Shown here: in pieces, positions 16,811 through 23,548 of the stretch
Layout of the letters: each line of letters begins with the position of its first letter
Position numbering within the stretch: position 1 is the first letter of the stretch
Source of the DNA: an uncultured Prevotellaceae bacterium
Lineage (GTDB): Bacteria > Bacteroidota > Bacteroidia > Bacteroidales > Bacteroidaceae
Assembly (NCBI GenBank): GCA_902775075.1
Contig: CACYKX010000016.1
Location: 1 to 36,056 of the forward strand
Length of the DNA: 36,056 bases
Direction of reading: 5' to 3'
Notes under the pieces: generated by a model
The model's input: the letters and a program-made list of their open reading frames with translations, nothing else
Told to the model about the DNA's origin: nothing
Databases searched by the model: none
Program-made: the position numbers and the translations under genes

Positions 16811-16910
16811 GTAAAAAAGAATATAAGGCGTGTAACATCATAAGAATTTTAACGTTTTTAATTGTAGGATTCGAGTAAAACAGAAAGATTTGCAAAAAGG
16901 TAGCTAAAAA

Positions 16911-16942
16911 TTTCGCCATATAGGAGATTTTGTGTAAATTTG
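16911..16942 (+). promoter_or_regulatory. Bacteroidota promoter for the TPR-ribH operon
   Basis: TAAATTTG (16935-16942) preceded after 20 bases by TTTC (16911-16914), a one-base departure from the -33 TTTG. Transcription from here starts near 16948, which rules out translation from upstream in-frame codons at 16930. The leader contains an A-rich run with AAAAAT repeats just before the ATG at 16990. Confidence 0.7.
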
Positions 16943-16989
16943 CGACGTATTATGTGAAAATAAAAATAAAAATAAAAAAATCAATAAAA

Positions 16990-17685
16990 ATGGCAAACAA
17001 CAATCTAATGGGAGCTGAAGAGTCTCTCAACATCCATGAGGCATTCGTGGTAAAATACCAGAAGCCTATCATCATTGCAGTATTGGCTATCATCATTGTT
17101 ATCGCTGGTATTTTCGCTTACAAAAACTACATTTCTGCCCCTCGTGAGGAGAAAGCATCTACAGCTTTAGCTAAAGGTCAGGAATATTTCGACAACGAAA
17201 TGTTCGATAAGGCTTTGAATGGCGATGGTGCTGGTTATGTAGGTTTCACCAAAATTGCTGATGACTATTCAGGTACTGATGCTGCAAACCTTGCTAACCT
17301 CTATGCGGGTTTAAGCTATGCTAATCTTGGCAAATGGAACGAGGCAGTGAAGTATCTCGACGAATATGATGCAGAAGGCGACCAGATGGTTTCTCCTGCT
17401 GCTGAGATGGCTCTTGGCCATGCTTATGCTCATGTAAACCAGCTCGACAAAGCTATCGACGCATTCAACAAAGCCGCCGACATGGCTGATTCTAAGGCTG
17501 CTGACAACACAAACGTAAGCATTGCTCCTATCTCACGTCTTGAGGCTGGCATGCTTCTCGAAAGTCAGAATAAGAAAGATGAAGCTTTGAAAATCTATCA
17601 GGACATCAAAGCAAAATACGTAACTGCTGCTCTCGTACAAAGTGGTGAAATCGACAAGTATATCGAGAGAGCAAGTACTAAGTAA
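16990..17685 (+). CDS. TPR-repeat membrane-anchored protein
   Basis: A 231-residue protein with one N-terminal membrane helix (PIIIAVLAIIIVIAGIFAY, about residues 29-47) and a periplasmic tetratricopeptide domain. TPR-type helices are visible in LANLYAGLSYANLGKWNEAVKYL and ALGHAYAHVNQLDKAIDAFNKAADM, and again in ISRLEAGMLLESQNKKDEALKIY. The topology recalls YfgM, a chaperone-network protein, but homology is not established. The frame runs back to 16930, but that region holds the -7 box, so the ATG at 16990 is used. The next gene, ribH, begins seven bases after the stop. A structural link to riboflavin synthesis is not implied. Confidence 0.88.
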   Translation: MANNNLMGAEESLNIHEAFVVKYQKPIIIAVLAIIIVIAGIFAYKNYISAPREEKASTALAKGQEYFDNEMFDKALNGDGAGYVGFTKIADDYSGTDAANLANLYAGLSYANLGKWNEAVKYLDEYDAEGDQMVSPAAEMALGHAYAHVNQLDKAIDAFNKAADMADSKAADNTNVSIAPISRLEAGMLLESQNKKDEALKIYQDIKAKYVTAALVQSGEIDKYIERASTK

Positions 17686-17692
17686 TTAGACT

Positions 17693-18169
17693 ATGGCAAC
17701 TGCATTACATAATTTATCAGACTACGATTTCGATCAGGTACCGGACGCTAGTAACATGTGTTTCGGTATTGTAGTAGCAGAATGGAATCCAGAGATAACG
17801 GGTGCTCTGCTTGATGGTGCTGTAAAAACACTGAAAAAGCATGGTGCTCTGCCTGAGAACATCCACGTAAAGACTGTCCCTGGTAGCTTTGAACTGATTT
17901 ACGGTGCACAACAGATGTGTAAGAACGATGGTTTCGATGCTGTTATTGTTCTAGGTAGTGTAATTCGAGGCGAAACACCTCACTTTGATTACATCTGCGA
18001 GGGCGTAACTTTCGGTATCGCCAAACTGAATGCTTCACAGAATATCCCTGTTGTTTATGGATTACTGACCACAAACGACCTTCAACAAGCTAAAGATCGC
18101 TCTGGTGGAAAGTTAGGAAACAAAGGAGACGAATGTGCTGTCGTTGCTATCAAGATGGCTAAATTCTAA
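17693..18169 (+). CDS. ribH: 6,7-dimethyl-8-ribityllumazine synthase
   Basis: A 158-residue lumazine synthase, which condenses 5-amino-6-ribitylaminouracil with 3,4-dihydroxy-2-butanone 4-phosphate in the penultimate step of riboflavin synthesis, in an icosahedral or pentameric shell. Motifs present are [13 protein letters not shown] near the N-terminus, [28 protein letters not shown] (including the catalytic His) and a C-terminal [14 protein letters not shown]. No FMN riboswitch is seen upstream, and it is embedded between a TPR gene (7 bases) and a small unknown gene (20 bases). Secure. Confidence 0.97.
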   Translation: MATALHNLSDYDFDQVPDASNMCFGIVVAEWNPEITGALLDGAVKTLKKHGALPENIHVKTVPGSFELIYGAQQMCKNDGFDAVIVLGSVIRGETPHFDYICEGVTFGIAKLNASQNIPVVYGLLTTNDLQQAKDRSGGKLGNKGDECAVVAIKMAKF

Positions 18170-18189
18170 TCATAATATTTACTGGTGAG

Positions 18190-18570
18190 ATGAAACTATA
18201 TCAATTGATTCAGGCTTTTGAGTTCGATGAGGTTTTCCCTGAGGTAAACAACATGTTTCCAAACGCGAACCTGCATCGTGACGTTTACGAGAAGGCCTTC
18301 AGTATGCTTCAGGAATTGAAGCCTACACTCAGCAAGAAAACAATTCGTTACGAGTTAATGGACGATCCTAATACCAACGGAATGTATGTCGGCGCAGATG
18401 ACAACAGTTTCTATACCACCTGGGATGTCATTATCGGCAAAGAAATCAAGAAAGGCAAAGGGGTAGATTTGAACGATTTAGAAATCGTTGCCAACTGTCT
18501 TTTGAACATTATCCTGATTGGTAAGCATCCACAAAGTTTTGAGAAGGATTTTCAAAAGCTAAGAAAATAA
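18190..18570 (+). CDS. small conserved-looking protein of unknown function (possibly DUF6557)
   Basis: A 126-residue soluble protein with no signal or membrane helix. It reads as alpha/beta and rich in aromatic and acidic residues: FEFDEVFPEVNNMFPNA at the start, a middle YELMDDPNTNGMYVGADDNSFYTTWDVIIGKEI, and a C-terminal helix DLEIVANCLLNIILIGKHPQSFE. I do not firmly recognise it; DUF6557 is a guess from memory. Codon use and spacing (20 bases after ribH) match the neighbours, and a strong terminator follows, so it is the last gene of the TPR-ribH operon. Confidence 0.78.
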   Translation: MKLYQLIQAFEFDEVFPEVNNMFPNANLHRDVYEKAFSMLQELKPTLSKKTIRYELMDDPNTNGMYVGADDNSFYTTWDVIIGKEIKKGKGVDLNDLEIVANCLLNIILIGKHPQSFEKDFQKLRK

Positions 18571-18598
18571 TCATTATATATAATAATGTACAAAAAAG

Positions 18599-18632
18599 AA
18601 TAGAGAAAGAGGATTCTCTTTCTCTATTTTCT
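18599..18632 (+). terminator. Rho-independent terminator of the TPR-ribH operon
   Basis: A perfect 13-base-pair hairpin (18599-18611 with 18616-18628, loop GATT) followed by a T-rich run (TTTTCTTTA). The stem is nearly all A and G on one side. Confidence 0.88.
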
Positions 18633-18740
18633 TTATATATACTTCCACACCTAATATACACTATTCCCCCTATATATGCTAAGAAACTATTTGCTCCGCA
18701 GTCATCACCACACGCTTATTGCACAGATATCATACCCTAT

Positions 18741-18771
18741 AAAAAAAGCAATGTACTTCACAGTACACTGC
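18741..18771 (-). terminator. Rho-independent terminator of the DUF4738 gene
   Basis: Read on the minus strand: GCAGTGTACT, loop GTGA, AGTACATTGC (one G-T pair), then seven T. It lies about 70 bases after the DUF4738 stop. Confidence 0.85.
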
Positions 18772-18842
18772 TTCTACAATGAAATCTAATAAAATCTTTA
18801 TATAACCTCTTAAATTTAATTCTAAACAGAAGAATAAATGTG

Positions 18843-19418
18843 TTAGTCAGTTACCTCCTCATCATCACCCTCATCACTCTTATTAGAAGAAGTATCCAAC
18901 TGCTGATCCGAAGAAACCGATGTCACCCCATATCTGGAGAGTTTCAATACCAATGGAACATATTCATCACTGGTTACATCAGGAGAGCCCACACTTACTG
19001 CAAAATTCAAACAATCACCACTTGCCTCCACAAATACGACACCCAACAAGGCACCATTCTTTGCAATCTTATCAGGAAGCCAATTTTTGAAATTGCTTTT
19101 GGTAAAGGTACGAGAAAAGAACTCAGTACCATCCTTCCTAAGAATCCTTACCTTTACCTGATTGTCATAATATCTATTGTCATCAACATGAACAATAGGT
19201 AACGAAGTATCATACGAACGGCGAACATCCACTTTATACGTTGTTCCCAACCACTCCGTCGTACGAATATCCTTATATTCACTCATGTGCTGTATAGGAG
19301 CTGGCCCCTTACGCTGAGGAACCTTAGAAACAATGATATCGTTTGTCTTCTTTTCCTTACATCCTATCAAAGAAACCGAAAGAAGCGAGAGTGCTAATAA
19401 AACCGTTACCTTATTCAT
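18843..19418 (-). CDS. DUF4738 domain lipoprotein
   Basis: A 191-residue predicted lipoprotein with lipobox SLIGC (Cys20), a positively charged linker and a beta-rich domain of the DUF4738 type known from Bacteroides and Prevotella (function unknown). Central segments are TTEWLGTTYKVDVRRSYDTS, VHVDDNRYYDNQVKVRILRKDG and FFSRTFTKSNFKNWL. The tail is low-complexity and acidic (NKSDEGDDEEVTD). The frame extends to an ATG at 19445, but the -7 box TATCTTTG (19443-19450) overlaps it, so the ATG at 19418 is the start and gives a clean signal peptide. Single-gene unit with its own terminator. Confidence 0.82.
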   Translation of the reverse strand: MNKVTVLLALSLLSVSLIGCKEKKTNDIIVSKVPQRKGPAPIQHMSEYKDIRTTEWLGTTYKVDVRRSYDTSLPIVHVDDNRYYDNQVKVRILRKDGTEFFSRTFTKSNFKNWLPDKIAKNGALLGVVFVEASGDCLNFAVSVGSPDVTSDEYVPLVLKLSRYGVTSVSSDQQLDTSSNKSDEGDDEEVTD

Positions 19419-19442
19419 CTCATATTTGATTTTTTGCACATG

Positions 19443-19450
19443 CAAAGATA
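19443..19450 (-). promoter_or_regulatory. -7 promoter box for the DUF4738 gene
   Basis: Reads TATCTTTG on the minus strand, 24 bases before the chosen ATG at 19418. It overlaps the alternative ATG at 19445 and so decides the start. Confidence 0.65.
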
Positions 19451-19500
19451 TGAAAAATTTATTAATATCATACTATTTAACACTCATTTAACAAAAATAC

Positions 19501-19531
19501 TTGTCAGATGAAAACAAAGTATGTAATTTTG
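19501..19531 (+). promoter_or_regulatory. Bacteroidota promoter for the DUF4230 pair, abutting the start codon
   Basis: TTG (19501-19503), 20 bases, TAATTTTG (19524-19531). The -7 box ends five bases before the ATG at 19537, so transcription should start at or within a base or two of the start codon. The TTG at 19501 is in frame with the gene but belongs to the promoter. Confidence 0.72.
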
Positions 19532-19536
19532 CTGAT

Positions 19537-20223
19537 ATGAAAAAGACCTCATACATTCACGCATCCTTCATTGCAGTTTGCCTTGTCACGCTAAGCACCT
19601 TTTCATCGTGTGGCAACAAGTCTCAGGAACAACCTGAAGCTACCATCGATACAATCCCCATGATGGTATTGCAGATACAGAAATGCAACAAATTGTATAC
19701 CACAGAATATCATGTGCATAAGATTGTGACGCACAACGATGAAGTAAAGTTGAATGGTTCGATACTCAAACAAGATTTCAGTATCAACCTGCCTCTCGGA
19801 AAACGGAAGATTGCTATTCCCATGGATGTAACGCTCAAAGCATATGTCGACCTAAGCAAGTTAACGGAAAAAAATATCAAGAGATCGGGCGATAAGATAG
19901 AAATCATCCTACCAGACCCCAAAGTAATGCTGACAAGCAGTAAGATCGATCACGAAGGCGTAAAGCAGTTTGTAGCTCTCACGAGAAGCAATTTCAGCGA
20001 TGAAGAACTTCTGAAATATGAGAAACAAGGACGAGACGACGTCATCAAGAGCATTCCTAAGATGGGCATCATCAGAAGTGCTCAAATATCAGCAGCCAAC
20101 ACACTGATTCCACTGATTCAGCAAATGGGTTATAAGGAAGAAAATATCAAGATAAGTTTCAGGAAAGAATTCAACCTCAACGACCTGAAAATGCTTTTTG
20201 ACCAAACATCGATAGAGAAATGA
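19537..20223 (+). CDS. DUF4230 domain lipoprotein, first of a tandem pair
   Basis: A 228-residue predicted lipoprotein with lipobox TFSSC (Cys25), then a DUF4230-type domain. Recognisable features are the YTTEYHVHKIVTH segment (about residues 55-67), GKRKIAIPMDVTLKAYVDLS, IEIILPDPKVMLTSSKIDHE, and the C-terminal helical region IISAANTLIPLIQQMGYK-like (AQISAANTLIPLIQQMGY). DUF4230 proteins are envelope proteins of unknown function found widely in Bacteroidota and Firmicutes. The start at 19537 is fixed by the promoter immediately upstream and by a normal signal peptide beginning MKKTS. It overlaps the second DUF4230 gene by four bases (ATGA). Confidence 0.85.
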   Translation: MKKTSYIHASFIAVCLVTLSTFSSCGNKSQEQPEATIDTIPMMVLQIQKCNKLYTTEYHVHKIVTHNDEVKLNGSILKQDFSINLPLGKRKIAIPMDVTLKAYVDLSKLTEKNIKRSGDKIEIILPDPKVMLTSSKIDHEGVKQFVALTRSNFSDEELLKYEKQGRDDVIKSIPKMGIIRSAQISAANTLIPLIQQMGYKEENIKISFRKEFNLNDLKMLFDQTSIEK

Positions 20224-20828
20224 AATGGAATAGATATATCACCCCGACCATACTGTCATTAACAGGATACCTATTGACAGCCATAATCGTTCTAGCCATG
20301 GCTATAGGAATCTTTCATTACATAAAAGGCAGTTCGATAAGCATCAGCAAGGATGACCGTATTGATGTCACGCCCAACCAGATCGCCAGTATCAAGAATA
20401 TTGCCGAATGGGAATTTCTGAGTATAAACGATGAAGAACTTGTAGATACCGTCCGACGCGGGTTCTTTGGTGATGACGAACTCGTAAGAATCTATTACGG
20501 TACACTACGCTTGGGCATCAACCTTAACAAAGCCGAGGAAGACTGGATAAAAGTAGAGAAAGATACCATCATCTGCAAACTTCCTCCAATAGAACTTCTC
20601 GACGAGAACTTTATCGACGAAGCACAAACCAGAAGTTTCTTTGAAGAAGGCAAATGGAATGCAAAAGACAAACAGAAACTCTATGAAAGAGCACGCACCA
20701 TGATGCGCAAACGATGCATGACAAAAGCAAACATCAGCACTGCAGAAGAGAATGCGAAGGAGCAATTCAGCAAGATGCTGACAAGCATAGGAAACAAAAA
20801 TGTCAAAGTAACCTTTGAAGAAAAATAA
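20220..20828 (+). CDS. DUF4230 domain membrane protein, second of a tandem pair
   Basis: A 202-residue protein with an N-terminal membrane helix (about residues 12-35, ILSLTGYLLTAIIVLAMAIG) in place of a lipobox, then a domain resembling that of the upstream gene: IKNIAEWEFLSINDEELVDT, YYGTLRLGINLNKAEEDWIK, DTIICKLPPIELLDENFIDE, and a C-terminal helical part ending KVTFEEK. The matching order of strand segments (IEIILPDPKVM versus IICKLPPIELL) suggests both are DUF4230 and arose by duplication, now anchored differently. It starts inside the last four bases of its neighbour, so the products are likely made together and may form a complex. Confidence 0.83.
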   Translation: MKWNRYITPTILSLTGYLLTAIIVLAMAIGIFHYIKGSSISISKDDRIDVTPNQIASIKNIAEWEFLSINDEELVDTVRRGFFGDDELVRIYYGTLRLGINLNKAEEDWIKVEKDTIICKLPPIELLDENFIDEAQTRSFFEEGKWNAKDKQKLYERARTMMRKRCMTKANISTAEENAKEQFSKMLTSIGNKNVKVTFEEK

Positions 20829-20829
20829 A

Positions 20830-20990
20830 ACGAAACCCCGGCTGCACATCACTGCATCCGGGGCTCTTTACTCACTAAATCAACAAAACTAATTTAATCT
20901 AATCATTCTTTCTATTAAATCCTATACAAACTAACAAAACATTAAAACCTAAAATCTATCAACCTAAAAGTATTATATTCCTTTGTATTA
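20830..20990 (-). ncRNA. possible small RNA between GH2 and DUF4230 (weak)
   Basis: A -7 box TATCTTTG lies on the minus strand at 20996-21003, and the only element downstream before the convergent gene is the GC-rich hairpin with T-rich tail at 20831-20867. There is no open frame of note between them. A transcript of about 160 nt would result. There is no recognisable -33 element and no family match, so this is speculative. Confidence 0.18.
20831..20867. terminator. Bidirectional hairpin terminator between DUF4230 and GH2
   Basis: CCCCGG (20836-20841) pairs with CCGGGG (20858-20863) and flanking bases extend the stem slightly. The TGCA motifs in the loop can also pair. On the plus strand a short T-poor tail follows (CTCTTTA). 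On the minus strand the tail is T-rich (TTTCGTTTTATTTTT), so it probably serves best for transcripts arriving from the GH2 side. Confidence 0.6.
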
Positions 20991-21058
20991 CAATGCAAAG
21001 ATAAGCGATAAATCATAGATTGGTTCTCTATTTTTGCATTTTTTGCACGGATCGCTGC

Positions 21059-21070
21059 GCAAACGTTTGC
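21059..21070. promoter_or_regulatory. LacI-type perfect palindrome GCAAACGTTTGC
   Basis: A 12-base perfect palindrome four bases beyond the GH2 stop codon. Its core is the same as LacI/PurR-family operators (for instance the E. coli PurR box core GCAAACGTTTGC). It is oddly placed, at the 3' end of the GH operon rather than at a promoter. Binding is not shown. Confidence 0.3.
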
Positions 21071-21073
21071 AAC

Positions 21074-23548
21074 CTATTCGATGTCCACCGCTGGCATATC
21101 ATACGTCTGCACCGTCAATGTTCCCTTGCCCCGCACTACCACCAAAGCCTTCCCATTAAAGGTAGTGATACGATCAGCCTGAAATCTTTCTGTCGATGTC
21201 TGCAATCCATTATCTACACCTAAAATTTGCAAAGTTCCCGTCGTCTTCAAAAAGATAGGAAGTGCCGCACGCGGACAAAGATTTCCGTCTTTATCAACAA
21301 CTTCTATCCGATAGAACGTAAGTTCCTTACCGGAATAGTCACGAAAGATTCTCAGTTTTTCCGGCATTCCTGCCGTATGAATCGTCTGCTGTGCTATCTT
21401 TTTACCATGCAATCGAGAGACAACCTTCACCTCACCAGGTTCAAACACCACATGCCACAAAGCATGATAAGGAGAACTTGGTGCGACCGACTTACGACGG
21501 ACACCCTGACTCTTCCCATTGATAAAAAGTTCCACCTCATCAGCATGACTATAATAACACCACATATCAATATTCTGTCCGGGTAACCAATTCCAATGCG
21601 GAAACAAATGAAGCACCATCTTCGCCGTCCACTCACTCTGATACATATAATAGATATCCTTAGGGAAACCTGCCAAATCGATAATTCCGAAATAACTACT
21701 ACGCGCAGGGTATCCATACGGAGTAGGTTCACCAAGATAATCAAATCCCGTCCAGATAAACTGTCCGCAACAATACGGCGTATGCTTTACGACATCCCAT
21801 GTCTGCTCATGGGTACTACTCCAACTCGCATGCATATTATCATAAGCACTACATTTATACGACGGATCTGTATAAGGCAACCACCATTCCTTGGGAGCAC
21901 GATAGATAGAATCCGAAGGCATCATATAATATCCGCGAGTCTGAAGAGCAGAGACACTTTCCGACATTAGAAAAGGTTTACCCGGAAAGTTTTTCGGTAC
22001 ATCCTTGATATCATGGCGATGATAATTGAAACCGATAATATCAAGAGCCCCCGATTTAAAAAGATGGTTATCAGGAGAAGTTTCATTACATCCAGCGGTA
22101 ATCGGTCGAGTCGTATCATAACGGCGCACGATCTCACAGAGATGCCTCGTAAGAAGAGAATTCACACTCATCACGGTATCATGAGCCAACTGCGAAGCAT
22201 CATGCCCCGCATTCAATATCAAGTTGGCTTGAGCTAACGACAAAGTATCCGCATCAGCACTACTCCACTGTTCCAACACTTCATTGCCAATACTCCACAT
22301 CATAACAGAAGGATGGTTACGGTCACGCAACACCAAATCGGTCAGATCACGCTCATGCCACTGGTCGAAAAAACGGGCATAATCATTCTTAGTCTTCCTT
22401 CTTCTCCACATATCAAAAGACTCATCCATCACAATAAATCCCATAGAATCACACATATTGAGCAATTCGGGAGAAGGTGGATTATGCGAACAACGAATAG
22501 CGTTCGCACCCATTTCTTTTAATCTGAGAAGTTGACGATGAAGAGCATCTTCATAGAGTGCAGCACCCAAACAGCCTAGATCATGATGCATACAGACGCC
22601 ATTGATTTTCATATTCTTACCATTCAGCCAAAAACCTGTATTTGCGTCAAAACGGAAATGCCGAAAACCTGTCGTTGTCGTTTCTGTATCTATCACCTGA
22701 CCATCTACTATCAGTTCAACTTTTACCTTATAGAGATAAGGGTGCTCTACCGACCATAGGTGAGGACGATGCACCGTGGCATTGACCTTCAAAGGTTTCG
22801 ACAATGTCAAGAGTGCAGATTTCATGATTCGACTACTTGTCTCTGCCACCAAGTTATTACCACCATCGTATATGCTGGCATGTATTTTCAACTGTGAGAA
22901 CTGTGGCATAGTCACGTCGGAAGGAGCACTCAACCTTGTCTCTATGTGTACTTTCCCTTTGACATCCGTAGTGACGAAGGTTCCCCAATGAGCTATGCGA
23001 AGCGGACTTTCTTTTTCTGTCAACCATACATGGCGATAGATTCCGCAACCACTATACCAGCGAGAGTTCGGTTGATCACTATTATCCACCCTTACGGCAA
23101 TCACATTATCTGCACCGATATGGATAAAAGGAGTAATATCATATTCAAACGTACTATATCCATAAGGACGATAGCCAACCTTATGCCCATTGACATAGAC
23201 CACAGAATTCATATACACGCCATCAAACTGGATATAGAACCGACGAGATGGGAATTTCGTATTTCCGGATATATGGAAATGCTTACGATACCACCCGATA
23301 CCACCGGGGAGAGCACCACCACCTGCCCCACTCGGATTGTCTACCGAGAAATCACCTTCCACAGCCCAGTCATGCGGCAGTTTGAGCGATCGCCAATGCG
23401 TATCATGATAATCAGGTTGCGCCATCTGTACAGAATCACCCAACAAGAACAACCAGCCGTCATCAAACAACTGACGGTCACGGGCTGATGCCGTGACCGC
23501 TGTACAAAACAATAATATATGTAAACAAATCGATTTGATCTTAAACAT
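21074..23548 (-). CDS. GH2 beta-galactosidase-type glycoside hydrolase with DUF4982
   Basis: An 824-residue exported enzyme with a signal peptide ending near SA-RD (about residue 22), so periplasmic or surface. The sugar-binding domain (about 25-180) contains LPHDWAVEGDF and the GGIGWYRK and RWYSGCGIYRHVW segments. An Ig-like domain follows (about 183-300), then the TIM barrel: NGVCMHHDLGCLG, AIRCSHNPPSPELL, acid/base Glu423 in SIGNEVLEQW and nucleophile Glu530 in PFLMSES. The C-terminal part (from about 640) resembles DUF4982 plus a further beta domain. It overlaps GH31 by one base (TAATG), so it is translated from the same mRNA. Retaining beta-galactosidase is likely, but GH2 also includes glucuronidases and mannosidases. 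In the Bacteroides ovatus xyloglucan locus a GH2 partners a GH31 of the same type. Confidence 0.92.
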   Translation of the reverse strand: MFKIKSICLHILLFCTAVTASARDRQLFDDGWLFLLGDSVQMAQPDYHDTHWRSLKLPHDWAVEGDFSVDNPSGAGGGALPGGIGWYRKHFHISGNTKFPSRRFYIQFDGVYMNSVVYVNGHKVGYRPYGYSTFEYDITPFIHIGADNVIAVRVDNSDQPNSRWYSGCGIYRHVWLTEKESPLRIAHWGTFVTTDVKGKVHIETRLSAPSDVTMPQFSQLKIHASIYDGGNNLVAETSSRIMKSALLTLSKPLKVNATVHRPHLWSVEHPYLYKVKVELIVDGQVIDTETTTTGFRHFRFDANTGFWLNGKNMKINGVCMHHDLGCLGAALYEDALHRQLLRLKEMGANAIRCSHNPPSPELLNMCDSMGFIVMDESFDMWRRRKTKNDYARFFDQWHERDLTDLVLRDRNHPSVMMWSIGNEVLEQWSSADADTLSLAQANLILNAGHDASQLAHDTVMSVNSLLTRHLCEIVRRYDTTRPITAGCNETSPDNHLFKSGALDIIGFNYHRHDIKDVPKNFPGKPFLMSESVSALQTRGYYMMPSDSIYRAPKEWWLPYTDPSYKCSAYDNMHASWSSTHEQTWDVVKHTPYCCGQFIWTGFDYLGEPTPYGYPARSSYFGIIDLAGFPKDIYYMYQSEWTAKMVLHLFPHWNWLPGQNIDMWCYYSHADEVELFINGKSQGVRRKSVAPSSPYHALWHVVFEPGEVKVVSRLHGKKIAQQTIHTAGMPEKLRIFRDYSGKELTFYRIEVVDKDGNLCPRAALPIFLKTTGTLQILGVDNGLQTSTERFQADRITTFNGKALVVVRGKGTLTVQTYDMPAVDIE

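Noticed and set aside
16930..16989. Upstream extension of the TPR protein
   Set aside because: The -7 box at 16935-16942 lies within it, so this part is not transcribed from that promoter.
17600..17692. FMN riboswitch before ribH
   Set aside because: ribH begins seven bases after the TPR gene, and no RFN-like conserved elements are visible there or in the operon leader.
19860..19865. A further GTTAAC site
   Set aside because: It is inside the DUF4230 coding sequence with no flanking palindrome, so it is an ordinary hexamer occurrence.
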